The notes: generated from the letters alone by a model not told the origin. Shown: positions 12,314 through 20,890, counted from the stretch's first letter. The stretch: DNA of 64,000 bases from Hymenobacter swuensis DY53 (GCF_000576555.1 NZ_CP007145.1:3866501-3930500), one strand, 5' to 3'. Translations and numbers: made by a program.

Positions 12314-13275
12314 AAGCTGCCGCATTCTATACTCGGCAGCCCAGGCATTGGTGGCTGGCGGTGGGCTGGCTGACGGTAGTGGGCTTGGCGGCTCTGCTGG
12401 CTCCGGTAACGTCTTCTCCACCCGATTTCGCCCAGCTTAGCCAACCGCCGTTCCTGAACACACGCCACTGGCTGGGCACTAACGCGCAGGGCCTGGATGT
12501 AGGACAAGCTCTGTTACAGGGTGCCCGTACAGTAGTGGGGGTAAGTGTGCCCGCCACGCTGCTTACTTTTTTGCTGGGAGCTGTGCTGGGCAGCCTGGCG
12601 GGGTTTCTGCAAAATACCCGCTGGCGGGCTTCCCCTGAACTGTTGCTCAGCATCCTGCTCCCGGTAGCCTTGAGTGTAACTATTGGGCCACGCTGGCTGG
12701 GTGCACAACTTCTGCTGCTTCCGGGGCTGGCCGTGCTGCTCTGGCTGGGAGGCCGTCGGGCCTTCCGGGGCTGGCGTGGCGTGCCTGTTCCCGTTGACAC
12801 GCTGGTGATGGGAATGATTTCGCTGCTTGATTCGCTGCCCTTACTGGTACTGGTACTGATTGCGGCCGCAGTGCAGCGGCCTTCCCTGAGTGGCTTGCTG
12901 ATACTGCTTAGCCTCACCTGCTGGACCACGCCCGCGCGCCTGATGCGAGCGGCCACTTTGCAGGTAAAAGCCCTGCCGTACGCCGAAGCCGCGGAAGCGG
13001 CTGGTTTGCCAGCTGCTCAGATTATCCGACGTCACATCTGGCCCAATACCTGGCAGGTTCTGCTCACCCGGTTTCCTCTCACAGTAGCCATGCTCATTGG
13101 GTTTGAGACGACACTTTCTTTCTTGGGCGTGGGCCTTCCGCCTGAAGTACCCAGTTGGGGGCGGTTGCTGGCCGGTATCCGTCAGTCTCCTACCGACTGG
13201 TGGCTGCTGGCCTGGCCCGGCCTGGCTTTGGTGCTCACTATTTTGAGTTTACAGCTGCTGACACAGCGGAAATAA
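12310..13275 (+). CDS. ABC transporter permease, DppC/OppC type
   Basis: 321 residues from the ATG at 12310, whose ATGA overlaps the stop of the upstream permease, a sign of translational coupling. It has an N-terminal helix (WWLAVGWLTVVGLAALLAP), the DppC-type HWLGTNAQGLDVGQALLQGA segment, five further helices and an EAA loop (YAEAAEAAGLPAAQIIRRHI). The second half matches the BPD_transp_1 fold including LPPEVPSWGRLLAG near the C-terminus. Both EAA loops in the operon are intact, so an ATPase encoded elsewhere must energise the pair. Confidence 0.92.
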   Translation: MKAAAFYTRQPRHWWLAVGWLTVVGLAALLAPVTSSPPDFAQLSQPPFLNTRHWLGTNAQGLDVGQALLQGARTVVGVSVPATLLTFLLGAVLGSLAGFLQNTRWRASPELLLSILLPVALSVTIGPRWLGAQLLLLPGLAVLLWLGGRRAFRGWRGVPVPVDTLVMGMISLLDSLPLLVLVLIAAAVQRPSLSGLLILLSLTCWTTPARLMRAATLQVKALPYAEAAEAAGLPAAQIIRRHIWPNTWQVLLTRFPLTVAMLIGFETTLSFLGVGLPPEVPSWGRLLAGIRQSPTDWWLLAWPGLALVLTILSLQLLTQRK

Positions 13276-13550
13276 TTATTACCTGATGTCACAAATCACT
13301 GTTTTATTGCCATGTATTTTCAACTACCTAACAAGCTACACAATCAATAACGCTCTCTATTTCAATACAAAGCAAACAAAATTCAGTAAAACAAATAGAA
13401 ATAATACTGTTTTATAACGCAATAAATCTAGTCACACTAACACAAGAAGTGTCCTTTACATGGGCTCTTGTACGCTATAATATTGTCATATGGAACGGCA
13501 AGCGTAACAGGGCTGAGGGTTTCAGTCAGCTCGCTTTGTCACCTATACTC
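13276..13550. other. AT-rich intergenic region
   Basis: About 275 bp, much richer in A and T than the genes on both sides, with many AATA/ACAA runs. I see no terminator directly after the permease gene and no convincing exact -33/-7 pair. The change in base composition is the only notable property. Confidence 0.4.
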
Positions 13551-13763
13551 ATGAGAACCTATCTCGCCAAGCGTCGTCAGGAAATTGCGCTGCGCCTGCA
13601 GTTGGAATTTGCCCGTCAGGCGGCGGGTAAAGCTCCGGGGTATCTGACGATAGATGGAGAATCGGTGCCATACGACTTAGGCCTGGCTGCTCTCAACAGT
13701 GGCAGTGCCTTTTTGATTGGCGGTTTGCTTGTCGGACTGGTAACGCCATCCGACGATTTTTAA
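13551..13763 (+). CDS. Small membrane protein, unknown function
   Basis: 70 residues from the ATG at 13551; an in-frame TTG at 13449 would add 34 residues encoded by AT-rich DNA and seems unlikely. The N-terminal half is basic and helical (MRTYLAKRRQEIALRLQLEF), followed by GYLTIDGESVPYDLGLAALN and one hydrophobic segment, AFLIGGLLVGLV. A short single-span protein is predicted. No family is recognised. It follows the peptide importer by 275 bp and is closed by a typical terminator at 13849. Confidence 0.6.
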   Translation: MRTYLAKRRQEIALRLQLEFARQAAGKAPGYLTIDGESVPYDLGLAALNSGSAFLIGGLLVGLVTPSDDF

Positions 13764-13848
13764 GAAAAATAATTTCAGTACGAAGATCCTGCGGCTGCTC
13801 GCAGCATGCTTCGCTACTGTAAGGTTGTTGCAATAGGTGTGTGAAAAT

Positions 13849-13875
13849 CCCGTAGGCGTTGTCTACGGGTTTTTT
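13849..13875 (+). terminator. Rho-independent terminator
   Basis: Stem CCCGTAG/CTACGGG with a 7-base loop followed by six T. It ends the plus-strand small gene at 13551 and lies about 30 bp beyond the convergent reductase gene. Confidence 0.85.
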
Positions 13876-13906
13876 GCGTTATACCCGTTCCTGATTCAGA
13901 CTTCGG

Positions 13907-14815
13907 CTAGAGCATTTTCATAGCCTGAGTCGCCACCAGAGCAATTCCTTCCGCAAAGGACCTCGGGCAGTAGCCCAAGTCACTCTCAGCCTTGCTGATA
14001 ACAAAGCCGGTACGCAACGGACGCTTTGCAGGCTGCGAGAAAACACTGGCATCAACAGATGTAATCAGGGCCGCATCAAGGCCGAAAAAAGCAGCTACCT
14101 GCATGGCCATTTGGTACGGCGTGTACAGCTCCCGACCACTGAGATGGTATATTCCGGTAGCGTTATGACGGGCGGCCAGCCAGCAGCCCTGCGCTAAGTC
14201 TTCGGCCAGCGTAGGTGTCCGGAACTGGTCGTTTACTACGTTGATGGGCTTGCCGGCCCGCAGGGAGTCGCGCACCCAAAGCACAATGTTGGTGCGACCG
14301 TACTCGTGGGCGACGCCGTACACCAGCACCGTGCGCAGAATTGCCCAAGGAGTCCGGCAGTTTTGAACCAGTTCCTCGGCCGCCAGCTTGCTTTGCCCGT
14401 AAAAATTCACCGGTGCGGGCTCCGCATCCTCCCGAAGTGGCCCTTCAGTACCACTGAATACGAAATCAGTGCTCAAGTGCAGCAAGTGGATGTGCTGTCG
14501 CTCACAGGATTCCACCAAGTATCGAACGGCCGTCACGTTCTGCTGCCAGCATTCCACCTGCTGAAGCTCACATTCATCCACGTTGGTCATAGCGGCCGTG
14601 TGCAGCAGGTGCGTGGGCTTTTCCTGCTGCAGCACTTGCTGCACCTGCTTTTGATTGGCAACATCCAACGTCACAAACCGCACGTTCGGGTACAGCGCGG
14701 CCAGTTTATTGGCTCCGCGAGAAGTGGCGACTACTTCCACCCCAGCCTGCTGCTGCAGCAATGCAACAAGCTTCTGGCCCAGCAGGCCATTAGAACCGGT
14801 TATCAGAATTTTCAT
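13907..14815 (-). CDS. SDR-family dTDP-4-dehydrorhamnose reductase-like protein (RmlD type)
   Basis: 302 residues. The N-terminal Rossmann motif is GSNGLLGQKL, and the extended-SDR catalytic Tyr and Lys are in FYGQSKLAAEE. HTAAMTNVDECE, STDFVFSGTEGP and RTVLVYG are the typical RmlD_sub_bind blocks. The family reduces dTDP-4-keto-6-deoxy sugars or related nucleotide sugars with NAD(P)H. No other rml genes are present, so the sugar is uncertain and this could be a free-standing homologue. Its start is 2 bp after the stop of the cyclophilin gene, so the two are one transcript. Confidence 0.9.
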   Translation of the reverse strand: MKILITGSNGLLGQKLVALLQQQAGVEVVATSRGANKLAALYPNVRFVTLDVANQKQVQQVLQQEKPTHLLHTAAMTNVDECELQQVECWQQNVTAVRYLVESCERQHIHLLHLSTDFVFSGTEGPLREDAEPAPVNFYGQSKLAAEELVQNCRTPWAILRTVLVYGVAHEYGRTNIVLWVRDSLRAGKPINVVNDQFRTPTLAEDLAQGCWLAARHNATGIYHLSGRELYTPYQMAMQVAAFFGLDAALITSVDASVFSQPAKRPLRTGFVISKAESDLGYCPRSFAEGIALVATQAMKML

Positions 14816-14817
14816 AC

Positions 14818-15459
14818 CTAATACTGATAACCGTACAGCTCCGTGATTTTCTTTTTCCTGAGCTTTTCCACCTTCACGGTCATTTTGATATCCGTTACGG
14901 GCCGGTTACGCTCTGCTACGGGCTGCTGGGCAATCTGGTCTACCACCTCCTGCCCGCTGATTACCTGCCCGAAAATGGTGTACTGCCCGTTGAGTTGAGG
15001 CGTCCCCTGCGGGTTCTGCACAATGTAGAACTGTGAGGGGCTGCTTTGCCGGTCCGGGTTCACGAAATCGGGGGTCCGGGCGGCGGCCACCGCGCCGCGC
15101 TTGTGCATAAGCTCCGAGCGAATTTCGGCCGGAATCAGCTTAATCTCCGGATTACCAGTCCCGTCGTTAGTGGGGTCGTCGTCCTTGGAATTGGAGTCGC
15201 CACCCTGAATCATGAACCCCGGAATAACACGATGAAACGTGGTACCGTTGTAGAATCCGCTTTGAGCGAGTTTCAGGAAATTGGCCTTATGCAGAGGCGT
15301 TACATCAAACAGCACCAGCCGGATTACTCCCTGGGGCGTGCTAATAGTTACCACCTCGTCCTTTTTGCTTTTGCGGGGGACCTTATTGGCTTGCGCCACT
15401 GACACCACTGCACTCAGCAACAAGCCTATCCACAGGGTACGACGAAAGAGAGTTTTCAT
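14818..15459 (-). CDS. Secreted cyclophilin-type peptidyl-prolyl isomerase
   Basis: 213 residues from the ATG at 15459 (three codons inside the longest frame). A signal peptide (MKTLFRRTLWIGLLLSAVVS) leads to a cyclophilin domain with TPQGVIRLVLFDVTPLHKAN, FYNGTTFHRVIPGFMIQGGD and FGQVISGQEVVDQI. The catalytic Arg in FHRVI and the Phe/Gln of MIQGGD are kept. It catalyses cis-trans isomerisation of Xaa-Pro bonds in the periplasm. An insert (SNSKDDDPTNDGTGNP) is typical of the bacteroidotal forms. It is first in a two-gene minus-strand unit with the RmlD-like gene. Confidence 0.95.
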   Translation of the reverse strand: MKTLFRRTLWIGLLLSAVVSVAQANKVPRKSKKDEVVTISTPQGVIRLVLFDVTPLHKANFLKLAQSGFYNGTTFHRVIPGFMIQGGDSNSKDDDPTNDGTGNPEIKLIPAEIRSELMHKRGAVAAARTPDFVNPDRQSSPSQFYIVQNPQGTPQLNGQYTIFGQVISGQEVVDQIAQQPVAERNRPVTDIKMTVKVEKLRKKKITELYGYQY

Positions 15460-15741
15460 AAACAGCACAGAAAAAGGCAGGATTTGGAGTGGTGAAATTA
15501 CACCGTTTTTGAGGTTGGAGAGGCTCTATCTGCCCGAATCAAACTGCTCAGTGCGAAATCCGACAGCTGACCAGTATTACAGCTGTTCTTTGTGAAACGG
15601 CTCCTTCTACTGCGCCGACAGGGGGCGAGGCCAGGGGCAAGCTGACAGAAAGGATACGTCAAACCGACAATTTTAAGTATACCCACGGCTAGGCGGCAGC
15701 ATTTACGTATGCTGGCTCAACCTTAGCCCTATTGTAATTAC

Positions 15742-16359
15742 ATGACTTCTCCCCTGCCTACTGCTCGCTCCCATTGGTTTCCCAAACTGCTGCTGGGGCT
15801 TTATCTCATCGAGTTCATTGCCTTGGGTATCAGCCCCAGTGACCGGGGGACCTGGTGGGCCGAGAACGTGCCGATTTTCCTGATTGTAGTGGCACTCATA
15901 GTCCTGTATCGGCGCGGAGTTCGGTTCTCTAACTTGGCGTATGCCCTGATGAGTGTGCTCATTTTTATGCACACCGTGGGTGGCCACTATACTTTCGAAA
16001 AAGTCCCGTTCGACTGGTTCAACAACCTGTTCGGGTTCAAACGCAATATGTATGACCGGGTGGCACACTTCTCGGTGGGGTTTTATGCCTATGCGCTCAT
16101 CGAATACCTTGACCAGCGTGACCTTATTCGCACCCGTTTCCTTAGCTATCTGCTGCCTCTGTGCGTTATTGGCACGGTAGCCATGAGCTATGAACTGATT
16201 GAATGGGTGTATGCTGAGCTGGCGGGTGGCGACGCCGGGGCGGCTTTCCTAGGCAGCCAGGGCGACATCTGGGACGCGCAGAAAGACATGCTGGCCGATA
16301 CCAGCGGCGCCATTTTCGCGCTGGTTCTGTATGCGCTGTTTGGCCGGGGCAAGCGTTAG
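15742..16359 (+). CDS. YjdF-like DUF2238 integral membrane protein
   Basis: 205 residues, six predicted membrane spans (for example LLLGLYLIEFIALGI, NVPIFLIVVALIVLY, LAYALMSVLIFMHTVGGHYT). It has the conserved family residues GGHYTFEKVPFDWF, NMYDRVAHFSVGF, SYELIEWVYAE and GDIWDAQKDMLADTSGA. The family is widespread and of unknown function; its acidic/His residues in membrane loops hint at an enzyme or transporter. Its last 4 bases overlap the end of the convergent gene at 16356. Confidence 0.92.
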   Translation: MTSPLPTARSHWFPKLLLGLYLIEFIALGISPSDRGTWWAENVPIFLIVVALIVLYRRGVRFSNLAYALMSVLIFMHTVGGHYTFEKVPFDWFNNLFGFKRNMYDRVAHFSVGFYAYALIEYLDQRDLIRTRFLSYLLPLCVIGTVAMSYELIEWVYAELAGGDAGAAFLGSQGDIWDAQKDMLADTSGAIFALVLYALFGRGKR

Positions 16360-16841
16360 CCTCGGCTGGCGTCCAGCATTCTTAGTGCAGCTTGGGCTAA
16401 GCCGTTATCGGAATATTCAGCTAATACCTGATGATAGTAGCCACGAGCCTGCTCTCCTTGACCAAGTTGCGAATAGCAAAACGCAATGTTGTTTAATGCT
16501 ATTTCCCGGTATCCCATTTGGCTGGTGCTGAGCATAAAAATAAAACGCCACTTATCCAGCCATGCTTTCTCGCAGAAGTAGGTATAGCTTTGCTCAAAAT
16601 GCGGAATAGCATTTAGAAAGTCTCCCTTTCTGATTAACTGCATTCCCCGCTGCTGATGTTTTCCTAGTGTACTGCGAAGAGTCCAGCTAAGCAAATAAGC
16701 CGTTAGTATAGCAGGCAATAGACACTGGATAAAGTTAAGGGAGGAAATATACGTACCCAGCCATGCTAAGAGTACAATTAATCCATAGAATACAACATAG
16801 GCAATCCAGGATATATTTCTGACTGTTGGCGTCTTGGACAT
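16356..16841 (-). CDS. Membrane protein with TPR-like C-terminus
   Basis: 161 residues. Two hydrophobic spans near the N-terminus (IAYVVFYGLIVLLAWLGTYI and FIQCLLPAILTAYLLSW) anchor a soluble tail. The tail has two or three TPR-like helical hairpins: MQLIRKGDFLNAIPHFEQSY and IALNNIAFCYSQLGQGEQAR. The latter matches the TPR consensus well. Probably a scaffold on the cytoplasmic side of the inner membrane. Function unknown. Confidence 0.8.
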   Translation of the reverse strand: MSKTPTVRNISWIAYVVFYGLIVLLAWLGTYISSLNFIQCLLPAILTAYLLSWTLRSTLGKHQQRGMQLIRKGDFLNAIPHFEQSYTYFCEKAWLDKWRFIFMLSTSQMGYREIALNNIAFCYSQLGQGEQARGYYHQVLAEYSDNGLAQAALRMLDASRG

Positions 16842-16886
16842 CGTATTCTGTATAGCCGTTTAAATAGTCTATTTCTCTGCGCAGCT

Positions 16887-16971
16887 GTCATCCTGAGTAC
16901 AGCACAGGATCTTACCATGTCAGAATAATCCGTTCCAGTGTAGTAAAGTCCTTCGCTGTGCTCAGCACGAC
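16887..16971. repeat. Degenerate copy of a dispersed palindromic repeat
   Basis: Left arm GTCATCCTGAGTACAGCACA and right arm CTTCGCTGTGCTCAGCACGA face each other. They match the perfect 27-bp inverted repeat at 42487-42571 with several substitutions and a 1-base deletion. It fills the gap between the TPR protein and hemC. Such REP/BIME-like GTCATCCTGAGC elements occur many times in genomes of this group. Confidence 0.8.
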
Positions 16972-16985
16972 AGACGGTACTATTG

Positions 16986-17921
16986 CTACTCCCGCTCCCG
17001 CCGGATATCGTTCAGGATTTGCTGGCCGCCGCGGACCAGTACGCTTTCGGCTACCCGAATGCCCAGCTGTTCGGCATCTGTTGGAGGAGCCGATTGGGTT
17101 TCCTCAATGAACTGTTGCCCGTCGAGACTGATGAGGCCGCCGTGGAGCTGTATCGTCTGGCCATTGGCCGTGAGGGTAGCCAGTGCAAAGCTGGGAATAC
17201 TGCAGCCACCTTCCATTGTGCGCAGAAACGCGCGCTCGGCCGCTAGGCACACATGGGTAGCGGCATGGTCGAGGATGCGGTGCAACTCGGTTTTCAGGGC
17301 CGGCTCCAGGTTACGGGCGCACTCAATGGCTACGCTGCCCTGGCCGGTGGCCGGCACGTACTGCGTTTCGGGCAGAATGTGGCGGATGAAGCCATCATAT
17401 TCCATCCGGTGGACACCGGCGTAGGCTAGTACCAGGGCATGGTACTGGCCTTCTTCCAGCTTGCGCAAGCGAGTCTGCAGGTTACCGCGGGCTTCAGCCG
17501 TAGTAGCATGCGGCAGAAAACGGCGCAGCATTGCCTTGCGGCGGGTGCTGCTGGTACCCAGTACCAGATCAGCACGCCCTAAGTCCAGGTTCGGGTCGAA
17601 GCTGACCACCACATCGTTCACCCGCTCCCGCTCCATGAAGGCCAGTAGTTCCAGATCGGCCGGAATGCTGCTCTGCACATCCTTGGCACTGTGCACGGCA
17701 ATATCAATGTGGCCGGTACGCAGGCTTTCCTCTAATTCCTCGGTGAAAACCCCTTTGGAGCCAATCTTATCCAGAGAACGGTCCAGCACCACGTCACCTT
17801 TAGTGGTGATGATGACGATTTCCGGGGTGAGGCCAGCGGCCGTCAGCTGGTCGGCTACATGGTGCGCCTGCCACAAAGCCAGCTTGCTGCCGCGTGTGCC
17901 AATACGAATGGAAGTTTTCAC
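16986..17921 (-). CDS. hemC: Hydroxymethylbilane synthase (porphobilinogen deaminase)
   Basis: 311 residues from a GTG at 17921; a longer frame from an ATG at 17987 would add a basic, unconserved 22-residue tail, and the family normally starts just before IRIGTRGSKLALWQA. It joins four porphobilinogen molecules into hydroxymethylbilane for haem biosynthesis in the cytosol. Key features seen: the N-terminal RGSKLALWQ, HSAKDVQS with the catalytic Asp, SSTRRKAML, RGNLQTRLRKL, and EGGCSIPSFA with the Cys that carries the dipyrromethane cofactor. Length matches the family (about 305-315). Confidence 0.96.
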   Translation of the reverse strand: MKTSIRIGTRGSKLALWQAHHVADQLTAAGLTPEIVIITTKGDVVLDRSLDKIGSKGVFTEELEESLRTGHIDIAVHSAKDVQSSIPADLELLAFMERERVNDVVVSFDPNLDLGRADLVLGTSSTRRKAMLRRFLPHATTAEARGNLQTRLRKLEEGQYHALVLAYAGVHRMEYDGFIRHILPETQYVPATGQGSVAIECARNLEPALKTELHRILDHAATHVCLAAERAFLRTMEGGCSIPSFALATLTANGQTIQLHGGLISLDGQQFIEETQSAPPTDAEQLGIRVAESVLVRGGQQILNDIRRERE

Positions 17922-18099
17922 TTGGAAATGGAAACGTAAAATGGGAAACTTGAAGCGGCGCTGCCCCTGCGGCTCATGCCACCGCAAAGATACGCCACCC
18001 TCTTTAGCCGACTGGCTATAGCAGCTTTAACACTGACTATACCATTTGACCAAAGTGTATTTTATGCTTTTCTGAGGCCACGAAGCACTTTCTGACAGT

Positions 18100-19236
18100 T
18101 CAAGCCTGCCGTAGCAGCTCGGCTACCCTCAGGGAAATGTCCAGAAAAATCATGCGCGGGTTGGCATTGCGCTCCACATGGTAATGCGCGTCGTTGAGTT
18201 CCTGGGCCAGTGGGCTGGCGTTGCGGGGCGTCACGAAGCGGCTGAAGTTTTGTACAAACGCCTGCTCCTGCGTGGGTAAGTGCGGCACCAGTTGCGCATC
18301 AAGGCCAAACAGCAACACCTTGCGCACCAGTGTGAGGGCGTACTGCAGAAACTCCTTCTGGTTTTCGCGGCCCAGCTTCTGAAATTCGTCACTTTTCTCC
18401 AGCATCTCGGCCACTTTATTGCCGTAGCAGGTCCTCATCCAGTCGGTGAAGAGCCGGAAGTAGTCGTGCTCGGCGGCCGTTGCGGCCTGTGCCGCCAGCG
18501 CCTCTCCAATGTTGCCCTGCGTAAGCTGGGCCAGCTGGTGCGCCTTCACTTCGGGCACCTGCCGGGTATCACGCAGCCAGGTCGCCAGTTCCGGCTCGGC
18601 CACAGCCCGCACCATCACCGCCTGCACCCGGCTGGTGATGGTGGGCAGCAGTTGCTCGGGGGCATAGCTTACCAACAGAAACACGGTGGCGGGTGGCGGC
18701 TCTTCCAGCAGCTTGAGCACGGCGTTGGCAGCGGCCGGGTGCATCAGCTCGGGCAGCCAGATAATGACCAGCTTGAACCGCGCCTCGAAGGCCTTCAGGC
18801 TTACCAGCCGCAGCAGCTGCACGCTTTCCTCCTTGGAGATGCTACCCTGCTTGTTCTCGGCCCCAATGTGCTGCATCCAGTCGTTGAGGCCCTGGTAGGG
18901 GTTTTCCAACACGAAGCTGCGCCACTCCGCCCCGAACTTGCTGCTCACCGCATCCTTCGCCACGGCTTTGGTCGTCGTCACGGGCACGATGAAGTTGAGG
19001 TCGGGGTGAATGAGCTTGTCGATTTTCTGACAGCTCGGGCAGTGGCCGCAGGAATCCTCGGCCTCCGACATGCGGGCCTCACAGTTCAGAAACGCCGCGT
19101 ACGCCAACGCAAGAGCCAGGGCCGCCGAGCCCTCGGCCCCGCGAAACAGTTGGGCGTGGGCCACATGGTTGCGCCGCACGCCGCCCAACAGCAGCTGCTT
19201 CACCTGTTGCTGACCGGGGATATCAGAGAAACGCAT
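18100..19236 (-). CDS. holB: DNA polymerase III delta' subunit
   Basis: 378 residues. It opens with the clamp-loader pattern FSDIPGQQQVKQLLLGGV and AHAQLFRGAEGSAALALALA, has a zinc-binding cysteine cluster (CEARMSEAEDSCGHCPSCQK), a LVIIWLPELMHPAAANAVLK strand followed by LLEEPPPATVFLL, and the sensor segment LLPTITSRVQ. The P-loop is degenerate as expected for delta', which does not hydrolyse ATP. It helps load the sliding clamp on DNA. The start codon directly follows the stop of the 97-residue membrane protein gene, so the genes are coupled. Confidence 0.93.
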   Translation of the reverse strand: MRFSDIPGQQQVKQLLLGGVRRNHVAHAQLFRGAEGSAALALALAYAAFLNCEARMSEAEDSCGHCPSCQKIDKLIHPDLNFIVPVTTTKAVAKDAVSSKFGAEWRSFVLENPYQGLNDWMQHIGAENKQGSISKEESVQLLRLVSLKAFEARFKLVIIWLPELMHPAAANAVLKLLEEPPPATVFLLVSYAPEQLLPTITSRVQAVMVRAVAEPELATWLRDTRQVPEVKAHQLAQLTQGNIGEALAAQAATAAEHDYFRLFTDWMRTCYGNKVAEMLEKSDEFQKLGRENQKEFLQYALTLVRKVLLFGLDAQLVPHLPTQEQAFVQNFSRFVTPRNASPLAQELNDAHYHVERNANPRMIFLDISLRVAELLRQA

Positions 19237-19530
19237 TTAGCGAGACACAAACTGAATAATGAAACTCATCAGGAAATTGAATCCTACCTGTGTAAACACA
19301 AGCAGAAAGAGCTGCCCTACACTTCCTAAGACCCTGGTGGCAGAGGTCATTTCTTTCTGCAGAAACCTGTTTAACAAGACGATACCCATCACACCAAAAA
19401 TCACAGCAGCAACTCCACTCCCCGTGTCAGCGGCAAAGCTGCACAGAGCAAGCACCAATTCTAAAAGGACTGCAAAAGCCAGGAAAAGCTGGTTGCACCA
19501 TTGCAGAGCTCGAGTCATTGCCACAAGCAA
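19237..19530 (-). CDS. Small four-span membrane protein, unknown function
   Basis: 97 residues (an internal Met at 19518 is an alternative start). Hydrophobic stretches LFLAFAVLLELVLALCSFAA, VAAVIFGVMGIVLLNRFL and LFLLVFTQVGFNFLMSFIIQ suggest three or four spans. No family is recognised. It sits between the GlmU-like gene (29 bp upstream) and holB (no gap), so it is part of that transcript. Confidence 0.7.
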   Translation of the reverse strand: MLVAMTRALQWCNQLFLAFAVLLELVLALCSFAADTGSGVAAVIFGVMGIVLLNRFLQKEMTSATRVLGSVGQLFLLVFTQVGFNFLMSFIIQFVSR

Positions 19531-19559
19531 TTAGTTGTTTTGAGTCTCGGCTAACCCGT

Positions 19560-20798
19560 TTACAACTCCGTGCCAGCAGCCGGGGCGACTGACGTAGCCT
19601 TCTCCCACACCCGGTCCTTGGCAGTAGCGTCGTAGACGTGCTGCATGATACCTTGCTCCACAGCGTCGTAAGCCAGTTGGCGGCGGGCCATCACGCGCTC
19701 CGCTACTTCGGTTACTTTAGGCAGCTTGAAGGTTTCGAAGCCGGCGGCCCCGCCCCAGCTGAAGCTCGGAATAAAGGTGCGCGGGAAGCCGGCTCCGAAG
19801 ATGTTGGCCCCCACGCCCACCACTGTTCCGGTGTTGAACATGGTGTTGATGCCGCACTTGCTATGGTCGCCCATCATCAGGCCACAGAACTGCTGGCCGG
19901 TGTTTACGAAGCGGCCCGCCGAGTGGCTCCAGATCTTGACGGGCGCGTAGTTGTTTTTGAGGTTGCTGGTGTTGGTATCGGCTCCCAGGTTGCACCACTC
20001 GCCAATCACGGAGTTGCCCAGGTAGCCGTCGTGGCCCTTGTTGGAGTAGCCCAGCAGGATGCTGTTGCCCACTTCGCCGCCCACTTTCGAGTACGGCCCC
20101 ACGGTATTGTCGCCGCGCATTTTGGCCCCGGCGTTGATGTGGCTACCCTCACAGAGCGCCAGCGGACCGCTGATGATGGCCCCCTCGTGCACCTGCGAGT
20201 TGCGGCCCAGGTAAATCGGACCGTTTTCGGCGTTGAGAATAGCCGCCCGGATTTTCACGCCCGGCTCGATGAAGATGTTTTCCGGCGCGTACACGATGGT
20301 GTGCGCGTCGCCGATAGGGGCCGAGGTACGGCCGGCCGTCAGCAGCGCAAAGTCGCGGCGGATTTCGGCCCCGTTGCGCAGGAACAGGTGCCACACCTCC
20401 CGGATGACGGTCACGGGCTCGGCCACGTCGCGGGTTTTCTGGAAGCCTTCCTGAATCAGCTCGGCCACTTGGGTAGCATCGGATAAATGGGCTGCCACTA
20501 GCAGCTCGCCATCAAACAAGGCCTCGCCGGGCACCAGGGCCTGCACCTGGCGGGTGAGCAGGTCATCGGGGCATACGGCCCCGTTGATAACCAGCGCCGG
20601 CCCCTGGGTGTTGCCAGCCGGAAATTTTGCCTGTAGATAGTCCTGGGTCAGATACCCGATTTGCTTAACAGCCAGCCGGTGCTGCCATTTTTCAGCCAGC
20701 GTGAGAATGCCGCAGCGCAGCGCTGCCACGGGCCGGGTGAAGGTGAAAGGCAGCAGGTGAGGCCGAATGGCGGGGTCGTCGAAAAGCAGAACGTGCAT
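19560..20798 (-). CDS. GlmU-like nucleotidyltransferase/left-handed beta-helix protein
   Basis: 412 residues. The N-terminal part (HVLLFDDPAIRPHLLPFTFT, then RPVAALRCGILTLAEKW) matches the bacteroidotal GlmU-family proteins, which have a divergent nucleotidyltransferase domain without the classical GxGTRM loop. The C-terminal half is a left-handed beta-helix of hexapeptide repeats (IGDAHTIVYAPENIFIEPGV, IYLGRNSQVHEGAIISGP, VGGEVGNSILLGYSNKGHDG). Likely activates or acetylates a sugar phosphate for cell-wall or surface polysaccharide synthesis; the exact substrate is not fixed by sequence. First gene of a minus-strand unit leading into the 97-residue protein and holB. Confidence 0.88.
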   Translation of the reverse strand: MHVLLFDDPAIRPHLLPFTFTRPVAALRCGILTLAEKWQHRLAVKQIGYLTQDYLQAKFPAGNTQGPALVINGAVCPDDLLTRQVQALVPGEALFDGELLVAAHLSDATQVAELIQEGFQKTRDVAEPVTVIREVWHLFLRNGAEIRRDFALLTAGRTSAPIGDAHTIVYAPENIFIEPGVKIRAAILNAENGPIYLGRNSQVHEGAIISGPLALCEGSHINAGAKMRGDNTVGPYSKVGGEVGNSILLGYSNKGHDGYLGNSVIGEWCNLGADTNTSNLKNNYAPVKIWSHSAGRFVNTGQQFCGLMMGDHSKCGINTMFNTGTVVGVGANIFGAGFPRTFIPSFSWGGAAGFETFKLPKVTEVAERVMARRQLAYDAVEQGIMQHVYDATAKDRVWEKATSVAPAAGTEL

Positions 20799-20890
20799 GA
20801 TGAATGGAGCGGTTAGCTACGGGCGGTTAGCTGATAGTTTTAGCGGCCGGGTTCAGCCACTGGAGGCATGAGAGCACAAAAATGGCAAAT

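Noticed and set aside
18280-19329. 349-codon plus-strand open frame across holB
   Set aside because: Shadow of holB; translation is His/Gln/Leu-rich with no domain and no promoter.
19638-20486. 282-codon plus-strand open frame across the GlmU-like gene
   Set aside because: Shadow of a clearly conserved beta-helix protein on the other strand.
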